Both the position numbers and the translations under genes were made by a program. This document shows positions 1-10,178 of a stretch of 64,000 bases of DNA, piece by piece. A model generated the notes under the pieces. It saw only the letters and a program-made list of their open reading frames with translations, ran no database searches and was not told where the DNA came from. The stretch covers positions 1 through 64,000 of the forward strand of contig JAMPYF010000001.1 of the NCBI GenBank assembly GCA_023700805.1. Direction: 5' to 3'. The stretch comes from Sulfuritalea sp. (GTDB lineage: Bacteria > Pseudomonadota > Gammaproteobacteria > Burkholderiales > Rhodocyclaceae). Positions within the stretch are counted from its first letter, which is position 1, and the number at the start of each line of letters is the position of its first letter.

Positions 1-26
1 CACCACGGCGACGAATCGCCGTGGTG
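1..26 (-). terminator. Hairpin downstream of the apr operon
   Basis: An 11-bp perfect inverted repeat (1-11 with 16-26, 4-nt loop CGAA) lies 22 bp beyond the stop codon of the minus-strand YkgJ-type gene. Any T-tract that would complete an intrinsic terminator on the minus strand lies left of the window edge and cannot be seen. The right arm overlaps a copy of the 25-bp repeat at 17-41. Confidence 0.6.
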
Positions 27-41
27 TCAGCGCCAACTTTC
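17..41 (+). repeat. 25-bp dispersed motif, copy A
   Basis: This copy reads CGCCGT, two variable bases, then a 17-mer that differs from CGYCAGCGCCAACTTTC at its first base. It starts inside the right arm of the terminator hairpin and ends 7 bp before the stop codon of the minus-strand YkgJ-type gene. It is one of nine copies found by eye in the window; see the finding on this repeat. Confidence 0.75.
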
Positions 42-48
42 AATTGGG

Positions 49-942
49 TCAGTCGAAGCCTTCGTCACCTTCGGCTTCGGCTTCCATGGCGCGCTTCTTG
101 GCAGCCTCGCGCTCTTCGATCAAACGCTTTTCCTGCACCTTGGCCAGACGCTCCTGCGCTGCCTCCGTATTGAGCGCGATGCTCTCCTCGCCGAACAGCA
201 CCTGGCGCAGGAAGCGGAAAGCGAATTGCAGCAGGGCAACATCGTCCTTCAACAAGACGGCCTTCTCCTCTTGCGGCAGATCGAACAGCTTGGCAAAGGA
301 TTCGGCACTGACGAATTCGCGGAAGCGGTCGATGTCGTAGCAGGCCATGAAGAACAGCTGGCGGCTGCGCAGGCTCGGCTTGCCGATGGACGGGCCGGAG
401 GACTTCTTCTTCAGTACCAGCTGGCGCCAGCCGCGCGCGAGCTCGTCGTATTCTTCGAGCCCCTGCTCCTTGCGATAGTCGGCGATGGTGATCGGGCGAT
501 TGACCTCGTGGCCCTTGCAATGATCTTCCTTGACGATGGCGTAGGAGTCGCGGTCGACGTACTCGTCCTGCTTGCGCATCGACAGCAGGGCCACCGGGTA
601 GTAGCGGCAGGCGGTAGGCCGATCCGTATAGATGTCGCAGCCCTCGGGCTTCATGAAGCGGCAGGCGCTGCCACCCTCGATCGGGCGGAACTTGATGCCG
701 GCGATGCCGTCCTTTTCCATCTCGTAGGGCACCGTGTAGTCCTTGAGGAACTCGGTCGAGGTAATGCCCAGCCGCGTCTTCATGCGCAGCACATCATAGG
801 GCGTCAGGGAAATGTCGATGTTGGAACAGCAGGCGTTCCAGCATTTGATGCCCTTGTGGCAGGAGAACTGGATGACGTGCGTGTCCTCCATCATGGTGGG
901 GACGACCGGACTGTTGGGAAAGGGAATATCGGGCTGGGACAT
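49..942 (-). CDS. YkgJ-family cysteine-cluster protein, apr-operon member
   Basis: A 297-residue protein of the YkgJ family, whose members carry a cysteine cluster thought to bind zinc or an iron-sulfur centre. The cluster is visible near the N-terminus as C28-x5-C34-x3-C38-C39, with further cysteines before and after residue 100. The ATG at 942 is chosen because AAAGAGG sits 8 nt upstream, and the 15 residues that a more upstream start would add look non-conserved. It is the last gene of the sat-aprB-aprA run, about 100 bp after aprA. A role in maturing the Fe-S or flavin centres of AprBA, or in electron transfer, is inferred from position only. The family call is fairly safe; the function is not known. 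Confidence 0.75.
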   Translation of the reverse strand: MSQPDIPFPNSPVVPTMMEDTHVIQFSCHKGIKCWNACCSNIDISLTPYDVLRMKTRLGITSTEFLKDYTVPYEMEKDGIAGIKFRPIEGGSACRFMKPEGCDIYTDRPTACRYYPVALLSMRKQDEYVDRDSYAIVKEDHCKGHEVNRPITIADYRKEQGLEEYDELARGWRQLVLKKKSSGPSIGKPSLRSRQLFFMACYDIDRFREFVSAESFAKLFDLPQEEKAVLLKDDVALLQFAFRFLRQVLFGEESIALNTEAAQERLAKVQEKRLIEEREAAKKRAMEAEAEGDEGFD

Positions 943-1039
943 GAGAAACCTCTTTACATCAATGGTTGGCGCCTGGCCATAAAGCAAACAGGCCGGAAGC
1001 CCTACGGCTTCCGGCCCGAATCTTACAGCCAGAGCGGGT

Positions 1040-3067
1040 TTAGTGCGGCGCCGCGGCCTTGAACAGCTTCGACTTGTCGACCAGATCCACGTGCTTGCGC
1101 TTGAAGCAGGTCCACTTCTTGGTGTGCTTGTCGTAGATCGAGTTCACGAAGCAGTGCCAGTTCTTTTCGTCGACGAAATTCTTGTCGGTGCGATAGTAGA
1201 AGCCGGGGTAGCGGCTTTCTTCGCGGAACTGGATGTGCTTCATGTGGGCTTCGGCCGTCAGGATGCGATGGTAGTTCTCCCAGGCGCGCAGCAACTCGTG
1301 CAGATCCTTGGCACGCAGCTTGAGCGAATCTTCCTTCAGCATCTCCAGCTTCTCTTCAGCAACGGCCAGCATCTTGTCGTTGGTGTTGTAGTAGGTGGCG
1401 ACGCCGGCAACGTACTCGTCCATGATCTTCTGCAAGCGCATCTGCAGCATCTTGGGCGTGATGTAGTGCGGGTTGATATCGATCGCGGTGGTGTAGTCCT
1501 TGTGCGTCAGGAAGGTCTTGACCGGCCTCCAGATCGTTTCGGCGATCTGTTCGTGGGTCTCGTCGAACTCCGGCTTGTAGTCCGCATTGTCGAGGCAGTA
1601 CTTGACCATCGACTTGGCGGCCAGGCGGCCTTCGGTGTGCGAACCGGAGGAGAACTTGTGACCCGAGGCGCCCACGCCGTCGCCGGCGGTGAACAGGCCC
1701 TTGACCGTGGTCATCGAGCGATAGCCCCAGTTCCAGCCCTTCGGCAGGTGCGCCGGGACTCCGTCGTACTCTTCCGTGGTCGGCGCGCCGACGTCGGTCG
1801 GGCCGGACACCCAGATGCCGCAGCAACCGGAGTGCGAACCCAGCAGGTAGGGCTCGGTCGGCATCAGCTCGGAGTTCTTCTCGCGCGGATCGACGTTCTC
1901 GCCGACCCAGATGCCGCACTGGCCGATACACATGTCGAGGAAGTCTTCCCAGGCCTCGGCTTCGAGGTGCTTCACTTCCTTCGGCGTCAGGGTCTCGGCC
2001 AGCTTGGCCAGGGCGGTGACGGTGTCCATGTAGATCGGGCCGCGACCGTCCTTCATTTCCTTCAGCATCAGGTGGTTGCGCAGGCACGAGGCCGGCACGG
2101 CAGCCTGCCCGTAGGGCGGGTAGTCATCCAACATGGCCTTGTTCTTGACCATGTAATCTTCGCCGTAGGCGTTGGTGGCCTTGGCCTTGAACAACAGGAA
2201 CCAGGCACCGACCGGGCCGTAACCGTCCTTGAAGCGGGCGGGCACGAAACGGTTTTCCATCATGGTCATCTCGGCGCCGGCTTCCGCAGCCATGGCGTAG
2301 GTGCTGCCTGCGTTCCACACCGGGTACCAGGCGCGGCCCGAGCCTTCGCCCACGGAACGCGGACGGAACAGGTTGACGCAACCGCCGGCGGCCAGCATCA
2401 CGGCCTTGGCCTTGTAGATGTAGATCTTGTTTTCGCGAACCGAGAAACCTGCCGCGCCGGCGATGCGGGTCGGATCGTTCTTGTCGTTGATCAGGTGCAC
2501 GATGAACACGCGCTCCTGGATGCGGTCGAGGCCGAGCGCCTTCTTGGCGGCTTCGGCGACAATCCACTTGTAGGATTCGCCGTTGATCATGATCTGCCAC
2601 TTGCCCGAACGCACCGGCTGGCCGCCATCCTTCAGGGCCGGCAGGCCTTCCTTCTGCGCCTCGGCACCGTCGTGACGCACGCCTTCGGCGTCGGTCTTCC
2701 AGATCGGCAGGCCCCACTCCTCGAACAGGTGCACGGAGTCGTCAACGTTGCGGCCCACGTCGTAGGCCAGGTCGTCGCGGGTGATGCCCATCAGGTCGTT
2801 GGAGACCATGCGCGCGTAGTCGGCGGGATCCTGCTTGTCGCCAATGTAGGTGTTGATCGCGGACAAGCCCTGCGCCACGGCGCCCGAGCGGTCCATCGCG
2901 GCCTTGTCTACCAGCTTGATCTTGAGTTCCTTGCCGGTCTCGGCCTTGAGGGCTTCGGCCCAGCGCATGATTTCGTAAGCCGTGCCGCAGCAGGCCATGC
3001 CGCCGCCGACAAGCAGAACGTCCAGTTCTTCGTAGACGACTTCCGGTGCTTCAAATGTTCCAGCCAT
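1040..3067 (-). CDS. aprA: Adenylylsulfate (APS) reductase, alpha subunit
   Basis: A 675-residue flavoprotein subunit of APS reductase. With AprB it interconverts sulfite plus AMP and APS in the cytoplasm; next to Sat in a betaproteobacterium this points to the oxidative direction (sulfite to APS to sulfate plus ATP). An FAD-binding glycine motif GGGMACCG is at residues 21-28, and the GSGRAWYP and SGSHTEGR segments are typical of the family. The ATG at 3067 follows GAGGAACC. AprB lies 22 bp upstream, so the two are co-transcribed. Length and motifs are complete with no frameshift. The sequence alone cannot show whether it belongs to the oxidiser or reducer AprA lineage; a tree would settle that. 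Confidence 0.95.
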   Translation of the reverse strand: MAGTFEAPEVVYEELDVLLVGGGMACCGTAYEIMRWAEALKAETGKELKIKLVDKAAMDRSGAVAQGLSAINTYIGDKQDPADYARMVSNDLMGITRDDLAYDVGRNVDDSVHLFEEWGLPIWKTDAEGVRHDGAEAQKEGLPALKDGGQPVRSGKWQIMINGESYKWIVAEAAKKALGLDRIQERVFIVHLINDKNDPTRIAGAAGFSVRENKIYIYKAKAVMLAAGGCVNLFRPRSVGEGSGRAWYPVWNAGSTYAMAAEAGAEMTMMENRFVPARFKDGYGPVGAWFLLFKAKATNAYGEDYMVKNKAMLDDYPPYGQAAVPASCLRNHLMLKEMKDGRGPIYMDTVTALAKLAETLTPKEVKHLEAEAWEDFLDMCIGQCGIWVGENVDPREKNSELMPTEPYLLGSHSGCCGIWVSGPTDVGAPTTEEYDGVPAHLPKGWNWGYRSMTTVKGLFTAGDGVGASGHKFSSGSHTEGRLAAKSMVKYCLDNADYKPEFDETHEQIAETIWRPVKTFLTHKDYTTAIDINPHYITPKMLQMRLQKIMDEYVAGVATYYNTNDKMLAVAEEKLEMLKEDSLKLRAKDLHELLRAWENYHRILTAEAHMKHIQFREESRYPGFYYRTDKNFVDEKNWHCFVNSIYDKHTKKWTCFKRKHVDLVDKSKLFKAAAPH

Positions 3068-3089
3068 TTTTGGTTCCTCGATTTGTCAA

Positions 3090-3563
3090 TTACTTGCGGA
3101 TCAGTTCAGCAGGGTTGCCGGCGCGGAAACCGCCCATGACGGCGCGGGTGAACACGCCATCGACGGTGAGTTCGGACATCTTCGGCATCGGCTTGTTGCC
3201 GTAAGGATCGATCGAGCCTTCGGCCGTGGTACGGATCGGGAACTTGAAACGCTTCAGCGTGCCATTGCGGAACTTGATGGTCCACATGATGGAATCCGAA
3301 CCACGCAGCGGCTGTACGGAACCACCCAGCGGCACGATGTCGGCGTAGTGGCGGCATTCGATGGCGCCCTGCGGGCAGATCTTGACGCAGGAGTAGCACT
3401 CCCAGCACTGCTCCGGCTCCTGGTTGAAGGCTTTCATGGCATGGCCGGTTTCGGAACCGTCCTTGTCCAGCTTCATCAGATTGTGCGGGCAGATGTACAT
3501 GCAGGCAGTCTTGTCCTGCCCCTTGCAGCCATCGCACTTCTCGGTACGAACAAAGGTTGGCAT
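3090..3563 (-). CDS. aprB: Adenylylsulfate (APS) reductase, beta subunit
   Basis: A 157-residue ferredoxin-type subunit that passes electrons to or from the AprA flavin. Two [4Fe-4S] cysteine sets are visible: C10, C13, C21 and C25, then C53, C56, C59 and C63 (CWECYSCVKICP). The C-terminal half without cysteines is the tail that wraps AprA in known structures. The ATG at 3563 follows a TAGGAG ribosome site. It lies between sat (71 bp upstream) and aprA (22 bp downstream) on the same strand, the usual sat-aprBA order of sulfur oxidisers. Confidence 0.95.
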   Translation of the reverse strand: MPTFVRTEKCDGCKGQDKTACMYICPHNLMKLDKDGSETGHAMKAFNQEPEQCWECYSCVKICPQGAIECRHYADIVPLGGSVQPLRGSDSIMWTIKFRNGTLKRFKFPIRTTAEGSIDPYGNKPMPKMSELTVDGVFTRAVMGGFRAGNPAELIRK

Positions 3564-3634
3564 TTGGTTTCTACTCCTAGGTTACGGTGTTGATGATCAA
3601 AAAATGCACGTGGAAAAGCTGGGGTTCTGATTCT

Positions 3635-4849
3635 TCAGCGGGCCGAGTGTCCGGACAACTTGACCTCGACCTTCTCATGCTCGGCCAGGCTGGCGTAGTA
3701 GGCGCGCAGCACCTCCAGCACCTCGGGCCGTGAAAATTCGGCGGGCACGTCGCCGCCTTCGGACAGCATCTTGCGCAACTTGGTGCCGGACAGCAGCAGG
3801 CGGTCGGCCTCGCCATGCGGGCAGGTGCGCGCCGAAGCCATGCCGCCGCACTTGTAGCACCAGAAAGTCCAATCGATCTTCAGCGGCTGGGTTTCCAGTG
3901 CGCCTTTGGGAATCTCGTCGAATATATGGTGGGCGTCGAAAGGACCGTAATAGCTGCCGACGCCGGCATGGTCGCGGCCGACGATCAGGTGCGAGCAGCC
4001 GTAGTTCTGGCGGAACAGCGCATGCAGCAGCGCCTCGCGCGGACCGGCATAGCGCATGTCGAGCGGATAGCCCGCCTGCAGCACGGTGTTCTTGACGAAG
4101 TAGTGCTCGGCCAGCGTGGAAATCGCCTCGGAGCGCACGTCGGCGGGAATGTCGCCGGGCTTCAGGTTGCCCAGCAGCGAATGGATCAGCACGCCGTCGC
4201 AGGTCTCGATGGCGATCTTGGCCAGGTACTCGTGCGAGCGGTGCATCGGGTTGCGCGTCTGGAAAGCCGCAACCTTGCTCCAGCCCATGGCCTCGAACTG
4301 CGCCCGGGTTTGCTTCGGCGACAGGAAAAGGTCGCCGTACTTCTCGGGGAAATCGCCCTGCGAGAGAACCTTGATCGGGCCGGCGAGGTTGACCTCGCCC
4401 TGCTCCATGACCATCTTGACGCCGGGATGCTCGATGTCGGTGGTCTTGTACACCGTGGCGCACTCGTGCGCCTTGTTGATCGAATACTTCTCGGTCACCT
4501 TCATGGTGGCGAGAATCGAATTGTCGTCCGGATCGATCAGCGCGATATCGCCCCCGGTGTGGAAGCCTGCGGCAGTGGCCGTGTCGGTCGACAGCGTAAT
4601 CGGGATCGGCCAGAACAGCCCGTTGGCCATTTTCATGCCGTCGCAGACACCCTGCCAGTCGGTATGGGTCATGAAGCCTTCGAGCGGCGTAAAGCCACCG
4701 ATGCCGAGCATGATGATGTCGCCCTTTTCACGCGAGCTGACCTTGACCTTCGGCAGCGATGAAGCACGTGCCAGTTCGGCGATCAGCGCCTCGCCTTCGA
4801 GCAACAAAGGTCGCAGACTGCCGCCGCCGTGCGGATTGACCAACGCCAT
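3635..4849 (-). CDS. sat: ATP sulfurylase (sulfate adenylyltransferase)
   Basis: A 404-residue homo-oligomeric ATP sulfurylase. In the oxidative direction it converts APS plus pyrophosphate to ATP plus sulfate, conserving energy from sulfite oxidation. The signature [12 protein letters not shown] carries the QxRNP and HxxH nucleotide-binding motifs, followed by [17 protein letters not shown]. The ATG at 4849 has a strong GAGGAGG eight nucleotides upstream; the 17-residue in-frame extension beyond it is not conserved-looking. It is the first gene of the minus-strand operon, and the 200-bp gap to rfbF must carry its promoter. No APS kinase domain is attached, which agrees with a dissimilatory role. 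Confidence 0.95.
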   Translation of the reverse strand: MALVNPHGGGSLRPLLLEGEALIAELARASSLPKVKVSSREKGDIIMLGIGGFTPLEGFMTHTDWQGVCDGMKMANGLFWPIPITLSTDTATAAGFHTGGDIALIDPDDNSILATMKVTEKYSINKAHECATVYKTTDIEHPGVKMVMEQGEVNLAGPIKVLSQGDFPEKYGDLFLSPKQTRAQFEAMGWSKVAAFQTRNPMHRSHEYLAKIAIETCDGVLIHSLLGNLKPGDIPADVRSEAISTLAEHYFVKNTVLQAGYPLDMRYAGPREALLHALFRQNYGCSHLIVGRDHAGVGSYYGPFDAHHIFDEIPKGALETQPLKIDWTFWCYKCGGMASARTCPHGEADRLLLSGTKLRKMLSEGGDVPAEFSRPEVLEVLRAYYASLAEHEKVEVKLSGHSAR

Positions 4850-5049
4850 GCCAAGCCTCCTCGAATAATGGTTATCGTTTGATAGCCGGCAGGTTAACAA
4901 TTTCCCCTCTGCGCGCCAATGCGATTATTTCTATTTGGCGATAAGGGGATTGTTTATGGACCCTGCAGGGCGAGGCTGTCGGCTGCTCTGGTAACATTTG
5001 CCGGGCTCAACACTGCCCAACCCACACGGCCCAACCAATCCATCCCGAA

Positions 5050-5820
5050 ATGAAAGCAGTGATACTTGCCGGCGGACTGGGTACTCGGCTGGCTGAAGAA
5101 ACCGTGCTCCGACCAAAACCCATGGTCGAAATCGGCGGCAAGCCGATTCTCTGGCACATCATGAAAGGCTATGCGCACTTCGGCATTACCGAATTCGTGA
5201 TTTGCCTCGGCTACAAGGGTTACATGGTGAAGGAATACTTCGCCAACCTGGCATTGCACAATTCGGACGTGACCATCGATCTGGCGCAAAACCGCGTCGA
5301 TCTGCATCAGAACCAGTCGGAGCCCTGGAACATCACGCTGGTCGATACCGGCGACAGGACGCAGACCGGCGGCCGCCTGCGCCAGGTGCGCCGCTTCGTT
5401 CACGACGAAGATTTCTGCATGACCTATGGCGACGGCGTAGCCGATGTCGACATCGGCGCCTTGCTTGCCTTTCACCGCGCTGAAGCCTGCCTGGCCACGG
5501 TCACCGCGGTGCGTCCGCCGGCGCGCTTCGGCCGCCTCGACCTGGAGGGTCGGCGCGCCCGCGGGTTTCAGGAAAAGCCGCGCGGCGACGGCGACTGGAT
5601 CAACGGTGGCTTTTTCGTGCTGTCGCCTGCAGCACTCGACCATATCGGCGGCGACGACACCCTGTGGGAGAAGGAGCCGATGCAACGACTCGCCGCCACC
5701 GGCCAACTGGCCGCCTTCCGCCATGACGGCTTCTGGCAACCCATGGATACCCTGCGCGACAAGCAGCATCTGGAGGATCTCTGGGCCAGCGGCAACGCCC
5801 CCTGGAAACTTTGGTCATGA
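5050..5820 (+). CDS. rfbF: Glucose-1-phosphate cytidylyltransferase
   Basis: A 256-residue nucleotidyltransferase making CDP-glucose from CTP and glucose 1-phosphate, the first step toward CDP-3,6-dideoxyhexoses. The N-terminus [14 protein letters not shown] and the following [18 protein letters not shown] match the RfbF/DdhA family over the full length. It opens the plus-strand polysaccharide cluster and overlaps rfbG by the 4-nt ATGA, so it is translationally coupled to it. The 200 bp upstream are shared with the divergent sat operon. Confidence 0.95.
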   Translation: MKAVILAGGLGTRLAEETVLRPKPMVEIGGKPILWHIMKGYAHFGITEFVICLGYKGYMVKEYFANLALHNSDVTIDLAQNRVDLHQNQSEPWNITLVDTGDRTQTGGRLRQVRRFVHDEDFCMTYGDGVADVDIGALLAFHRAEACLATVTAVRPPARFGRLDLEGRRARGFQEKPRGDGDWINGGFFVLSPAALDHIGGDDTLWEKEPMQRLAATGQLAAFRHDGFWQPMDTLRDKQHLEDLWASGNAPWKLWS

Positions 5821-6890
5821 ACCCGGGTTTCTGGAAGGGCCGCCGGGTCTTCCTGACCGGACACACCGGGTTCAAGGGCGCCTGGCTGGCGCTGTGGCTG
5901 CAGAAAGTTGGCGCTGACGTGACGGCGTTTTCGCTGGCGCCCCCGACACAGCCGAGTTTGTTCGAGGTGGCGCAGGTGGCTCGCGGCATCACGTCGATCC
6001 GCGGCGACATCCGCGACTATGACGCGCTCGCCGCGGCGTTGCGCGACAGCAGGGCCTGCATCGTTTTTCATCTCGCGGCCCAGGCCATCGTGGCCGAGGG
6101 CTATCGGTTCGCGCGCGATACTTTTGCCAGCAATGTGACGGGCACCGTCAACCTGCTTGATGCCATGCGCGGCTGCCCGACCGTCGAAGCTGCGGTGATC
6201 GTGACCAGCGACAAGTGCTACTTGCCCTCTCAGGAAGGCAAGCCTCTGCAGGAAACCGATCCGCTGGGAGGCAAGGATCCTTACAGCGCCAGCAAGAGCT
6301 GTGCGGAAATCGCCACGGCCGCCTGGAGAGAGTCATTCTTCGACACCAGCGAATCACCGCGCATCGCCACGGCACGCGCCGGAAACGTGATCGGTGGCGG
6401 CGACTGGGCGGCGCACCGCCTGCTGCCCGACCTCGTGCGCGCATTTGCCGCTGACCAAGCACTCATGCTGCGCATGCCCGGCGCGATTCGGCCTTGGCAG
6501 CATGTGCTTGAAGCCTTGTCCGGCTACCTGGTGCTGGCGCAGCAATTGTGCGATAGCGATGGGGCACGCTTTGCCCGGAGTTGGAACTTCGGCCCGGCCG
6601 ATGCAGACCATCTGACGGTGGGAGAAGTTGCCGCGCGCTGCGCCGGTCTCTGGGGGGCCGGCGCCCGCATCGAAGTCGCCGCAGGCAGTTTCCGGAAGGA
6701 AACCGAAACCCTGCGCCTCGACGCCACTCTGGCGCACCAGGAACTTGGCTGGCGCCCGCACTGGTCAGCGGACGAAGCCCTGCGACGCACGCTGGACTGG
6801 TATCGGGCCTGGTATGCACAGCCGGACGGCACTAACCGCATGCATGCCCTGACGTTGGCCCAGATCGACGACTACACTTCCGTTCCATGA
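5817..6890 (+). CDS. rfbG: CDP-glucose 4,6-dehydratase
   Basis: A 357-residue extended short-chain dehydrogenase converting CDP-glucose to CDP-4-dehydro-6-deoxyglucose. The NAD-binding motif GHTGFKG is at residues 15-21 and the YSASK catalytic motif follows the TSDKCY strand. The ATG at 5817 overlaps the rfbF stop codon as ATGA; a TTG two codons upstream is possible but less likely. The gene overlaps rfbH by another ATGA. An antisense copy of the dispersed 25-bp motif lies inside it at 5903-5927. Confidence 0.95.
   Translation: MNPGFWKGRRVFLTGHTGFKGAWLALWLQKVGADVTAFSLAPPTQPSLFEVAQVARGITSIRGDIRDYDALAAALRDSRACIVFHLAAQAIVAEGYRFARDTFASNVTGTVNLLDAMRGCPTVEAAVIVTSDKCYLPSQEGKPLQETDPLGGKDPYSASKSCAEIATAAWRESFFDTSESPRIATARAGNVIGGGDWAAHRLLPDLVRAFAADQALMLRMPGAIRPWQHVLEALSGYLVLAQQLCDSDGARFARSWNFGPADADHLTVGEVAARCAGLWGAGARIEVAAGSFRKETETLRLDATLAHQELGWRPHWSADEALRRTLDWYRAWYAQPDGTNRMHALTLAQIDDYTSVP
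5903..5927 (-). repeat. 25-bp dispersed motif, copy B
   Basis: Read on the minus strand this is CGCCGT, CA, then CGTCAGCGCCAACTTTC, a perfect fit to the consensus. It lies inside rfbG in the antisense sense, where the plus strand encodes KVGADVTA. Confidence 0.75.
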
Positions 6891-8200
6891 CCCTCGACCA
6901 GCAACGGCTGCAGATTCTCGCCCAGGTGCGCGACTATGCCGCGCAGAAGGAGCAGCGCGCGCCCTTCGTCCCCGGCCAGACCGCCGTGCCCCCTGCCGGA
7001 CGCGTGCTCGACGCCGAAGCCTACGTCGCCATGATCGACGCCGCGCTCGATGGCTGGCTCACCACCGGCCGCTTCAACGATGAATTCGAGCGCCTGATTG
7101 CGCAACGTATTGGTGTAAAGCGGGCACTCACAACCAATTCCGGTTCGTCGGCCAATCTGCTGGCGCTTTCCGCCCTTACCTCGCCCTTGCTGGGCGAGCG
7201 CTCACTGAAGCCAGGCGACGAGGTGATCACCGCAGCGGCCGGCTTTCCGACCACCATCAACCCGATCCTGCAAAATGGTTTGGTGCCGGTTTTCGTAGAT
7301 TCGAAGCTGCCGGAATACAACCCGACACCGGAATCCATTGAAGCCGCCATCGGCCCGCGTACCCGCGCCATAATGCTGGCCCATGCTCTGGGCAATCCTT
7401 TCGAGGCCGACGTACTGCGCCGTCTGGCCGACCAGCATGGTCTGTGGCTGATTGAAGACTGCTGCGATGCCTTCGGCTCGAAGCTCCACGGCAGGAACGT
7501 CGGCAGTTTTGGTCACCTCGGCACCCTGAGCTTCTATCCGGCGCATCACATCACCACCGGCGAAGGCGGCGCCGTGTTCACCGACGATCCCATCATCGCC
7601 CGCGCCGTCGAATCCTTCCGCGACTGGGGCCGCGACTGCTACTGCGCACCGGGCAAGGACAACACCTGCGGCAAACGCTTCGACTGGCAACTGGGCGACC
7701 TGCCGCGCGGCTACGACCACAAGTACACCTATTCGCATGCAGGCTACAACCTCAAGATCACCGACATGCAAGCCGCGCTTGGTGTCGCCCAGATGGCCCG
7801 CCTTGATGAATTCATCGCCGCGCGCAAGCGCAATTTTGCGCATTTGAGTGCGCGGCTCGCGGCCTGTGAGGAATTTCTGATACTGCCCGAGGCAACTCCA
7901 GACAGCGATCCGTCGTGGTTCGGCTTTCTGCTGACCCTGCGCGAAAACGCTCCGTTTAGCCGGGTAGACCTGCTGCGCTACCTAGACCAGCACAAGATCG
8001 GCACGCGCTTGCTGTTCGCCGGAAATGTCACGCGCCAGCCCTACATGCAGGACCGCTCCTATCGCGTCGCCGGAACCTTGACCAACGCCGACATCATCAC
8101 CGAACGCAGCTTCTGGATCGGCATCTATCCGGGACTGACGAAAGAGATGCTGGACTACGCCGCGGAACGGATCGGCGAATTCCTGGGAGTAGGACTCTGA
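6887..8200 (+). CDS. rfbH: CDP-4-dehydro-6-deoxyglucose 3-dehydrase (E1)
   Basis: A 437-residue PMP-dependent, [2Fe-2S] enzyme removing the 3-hydroxyl of CDP-4-keto-6-deoxyglucose. It belongs to the DegT/aminotransferase fold but the usual PLP lysine is replaced by histidine, visible as H220 in [14 protein letters not shown]. The iron-sulfur cysteines known from Yersinia E1 are present at matching positions: C193, C251, C253 and C261. It starts with ATGA on the rfbG stop codon. The partner reductase E3 (ascD/ddhD type) is not in this window, so electrons must come from a protein encoded elsewhere. Confidence 0.96.
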   Translation: MTLDQQRLQILAQVRDYAAQKEQRAPFVPGQTAVPPAGRVLDAEAYVAMIDAALDGWLTTGRFNDEFERLIAQRIGVKRALTTNSGSSANLLALSALTSPLLGERSLKPGDEVITAAAGFPTTINPILQNGLVPVFVDSKLPEYNPTPESIEAAIGPRTRAIMLAHALGNPFEADVLRRLADQHGLWLIEDCCDAFGSKLHGRNVGSFGHLGTLSFYPAHHITTGEGGAVFTDDPIIARAVESFRDWGRDCYCAPGKDNTCGKRFDWQLGDLPRGYDHKYTYSHAGYNLKITDMQAALGVAQMARLDEFIAARKRNFAHLSARLAACEEFLILPEATPDSDPSWFGFLLTLRENAPFSRVDLLRYLDQHKIGTRLLFAGNVTRQPYMQDRSYRVAGTLTNADIITERSFWIGIYPGLTKEMLDYAAERIGEFLGVGL

Positions 8201-9225
8201 ACCGCCCTTGTCCGCCGCTACCCACCGCCGACCTGGAGCACGTCCTTGTTTACACAGCGCCCCTGTGGCGCGAAATGGCGGGCTCCCGGATCTTTATCAC
8301 CGGTGGCACAGGGTTTTTTGGCATCTGGCTGCTGGAAAGCATCGCCGCAGCCAATGACGCGTTGAAAGTTGGCGTTGGCGCCACGGTGCTGAGCCGTGAC
8401 CCGCAGCGCTTTCTCGCGCGCATGCCCCACCTGGCAAAGCGACCCGAATTCGACTGGCTTTGCGGCCACCCGGCGAATTTCAGTTTCCCGAACGCCCATC
8501 ACGATTATCTGCTGCATCTAGCCACCGCCACCAGCGCGCACCTGGACCGCACCGATCCGGTGGAGATGCTGAAGAACAAGCTCTTCAGCATTGCCCACGT
8601 GCTCGACTATGCGCGCCACGCCGGTATCCGCCGCATGCTGGTCACCAGTTCCGGTGCCGTCTATGGCTCGCAACCGACAGAACTCAACTGTATTCCGGAA
8701 AGCTACCGCGGCGCGCCCGATCCCCTCAATCCGGCCTCCGCCTACGGCAACGGCAAGCGCTTGATCGAGCAGATGTGCGCACTGACGCCCGAGGTCAACA
8801 CTGTGATCGCGCGCTGCTTTGCTTTCATAGGCCCGCACCTGCCGCTGGATGCTCGGTTCGCGGCCGGAAATTTCCTGCGCGATGCACTAGCGGGAGGTCC
8901 CATTGTCATCAATGGCGACGGATCTCCCGTGCGCAGTTATCTTTACGCCGCCGATCTTGTCATCTGGTTGCTCACCCTCCTGCTCAAGGGCCAACCTAAT
9001 CGCGCCTACAACGTCGGCTCTGATCGGGCAATCAGCCTTGCCGAATTGGCGACGGAGATTGCCACTGAGTGCGGCAACGTAAACGTAGAAATTACCCGCA
9101 CTTCGACATCAAATTCGGTTGAGGTCTACGTTCCCGACATTCAAAGAGCCCGAATCGAACTCGGCCTGGACGTATTCATACCGCGCCCGGAGAGTCTGAG
9201 AAGAACCGTCGTTTGGACAAATTAG
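8197..9225 (+). CDS. NAD-dependent epimerase/reductase, CDP-sugar branch
   Basis: An extended SDR protein acting after RfbH on a CDP-3,6-dideoxy-4-ketohexose, as do the abequose, paratose and yersiniose synthases; the exact product cannot be read. The motif ITGGTGFFG and the YGNGK catalytic pair are visible. The first in-frame ATG is at 8275, without a ribosome site, and leaves the protein starting just before the first beta strand. Upstream the frame is open and encodes [16 protein letters not shown], which I recall as a conserved N-terminal helix of this family. A CTG at 8197, overlapping the rfbH stop as CTGA and preceded by GGGAG at 8185-8189, is therefore the preferred start (342 aa). 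The start is inferred; the family is secure. Confidence 0.85.
   Translation: MNRPCPPLPTADLEHVLVYTAPLWREMAGSRIFITGGTGFFGIWLLESIAAANDALKVGVGATVLSRDPQRFLARMPHLAKRPEFDWLCGHPANFSFPNAHHDYLLHLATATSAHLDRTDPVEMLKNKLFSIAHVLDYARHAGIRRMLVTSSGAVYGSQPTELNCIPESYRGAPDPLNPASAYGNGKRLIEQMCALTPEVNTVIARCFAFIGPHLPLDARFAAGNFLRDALAGGPIVINGDGSPVRSYLYAADLVIWLLTLLLKGQPNRAYNVGSDRAISLAELATEIATECGNVNVEITRTSTSNSVEVYVPDIQRARIELGLDVFIPRPESLRRTVVWTN
8364..8388 (-). repeat. 25-bp dispersed motif, copy C
   Basis: Minus-strand reading CACCGT, GG, CGCCAACGCCAACTTTC, with two mismatches to the consensus. It lies antisense inside the epimerase gene, where the plus strand encodes LKVGVGATV. Confidence 0.65.
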
Positions 9226-9320
9226 CCATCCTGACTAGCAGTCCGGCACAAACTATTTCACTGCATTGCGGATTCGCCGTCAGCCAACGCAGCGACGCAG
9301 CGGCCCGATAGAATGCCCAT

Positions 9321-10166
9321 ATGACTACCAACCCCATGTCAATGCGATGGCGCCTGATCGACGGTCACCCACCCGGGCTGCTTGAATATTGCCGGGAACT
9401 CCATCAGTACCGCGAAGTTGCCTATGTATTGATCCGCCGTGATCTCATCATCCGTTTTCGGCAAACCTATTTCGGCCTCGCTTGGCTACTGTTCAAGCCG
9501 CTGATGCTGATGGCAGTCATGAGCTTTGCCTTCGGCTTTCTCGCCGGCTTCGACAGCAGCCATAGCACTCCCTATCCGCTCATCATCTTCTGCGGAGTCA
9601 TTCCATGGTATTTCTTTTCGAATGCCGTACCCGACGGTATGAACTCCCTGCTTGGTCACATGCACATCATCCAGAAAACCTACTTCCCGCGCGCCATCCT
9701 ACCCATAGCCGCGGTAGCGGTGGATGCAATCGAGTTTATTGTAGCCTGGCTGCTCTTCGCGCTTGGCTGCCTGTGGTTTGGCTACCTTCCAGGCTGGCAG
9801 ATCGTCTGCTTCCCGCTGTTCTTCCTGCAACTAATCGTTCTGTGCGTTGTTGTCGGCCTCTTGCTATCGGTGATCAATGTACGGTTCCGCGACATTCGAA
9901 ATCTTGTCCCTTTCTTGCTGACCATAGGGTTTTTTGTAACTCCGGCAGGCTATACGTCGATGCGTATTCCGAATCAATGGCAGCTTCTATATGCACTCAA
10001 CCCGCTCGTCGGCATCATAGAAGGGCTGCGCTGGAGCCTGTTGAACGGTCTGGATGGCTTCCCTTTGATTTCAGTAGGATTTTCGATAGCCACCACGCTT
10101 GCCATCGGTTTGATCGCAATGCGTCAATTTCTTGCTACCGATAAAGATCTGGTCGATCTGGCCTAG
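9321..10166 (+). CDS. wzm: Polysaccharide ABC transporter, permease (Wzm-type)
   Basis: A 281-residue ABC-2 type inner-membrane permease with about six hydrophobic segments. It starts with a cytoplasmic amphipathic stretch (YREVAYVLIRRDLIIRFRQTYFGLAWLLFKPL) that is typical of O-antigen and teichoic-acid exporters. It should export an undecaprenyl-linked glycan made on the cytoplasmic face. It pairs with the ATPase gene 12 bp downstream. The 95 bp between the epimerase and this gene contain nothing I recognise. Confidence 0.9.
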   Translation: MTTNPMSMRWRLIDGHPPGLLEYCRELHQYREVAYVLIRRDLIIRFRQTYFGLAWLLFKPLMLMAVMSFAFGFLAGFDSSHSTPYPLIIFCGVIPWYFFSNAVPDGMNSLLGHMHIIQKTYFPRAILPIAAVAVDAIEFIVAWLLFALGCLWFGYLPGWQIVCFPLFFLQLIVLCVVVGLLLSVINVRFRDIRNLVPFLLTIGFFVTPAGYTSMRIPNQWQLLYALNPLVGIIEGLRWSLLNGLDGFPLISVGFSIATTLAIGLIAMRQFLATDKDLVDLA

Positions 10167-10178
10167 GACTGTTCGGTC

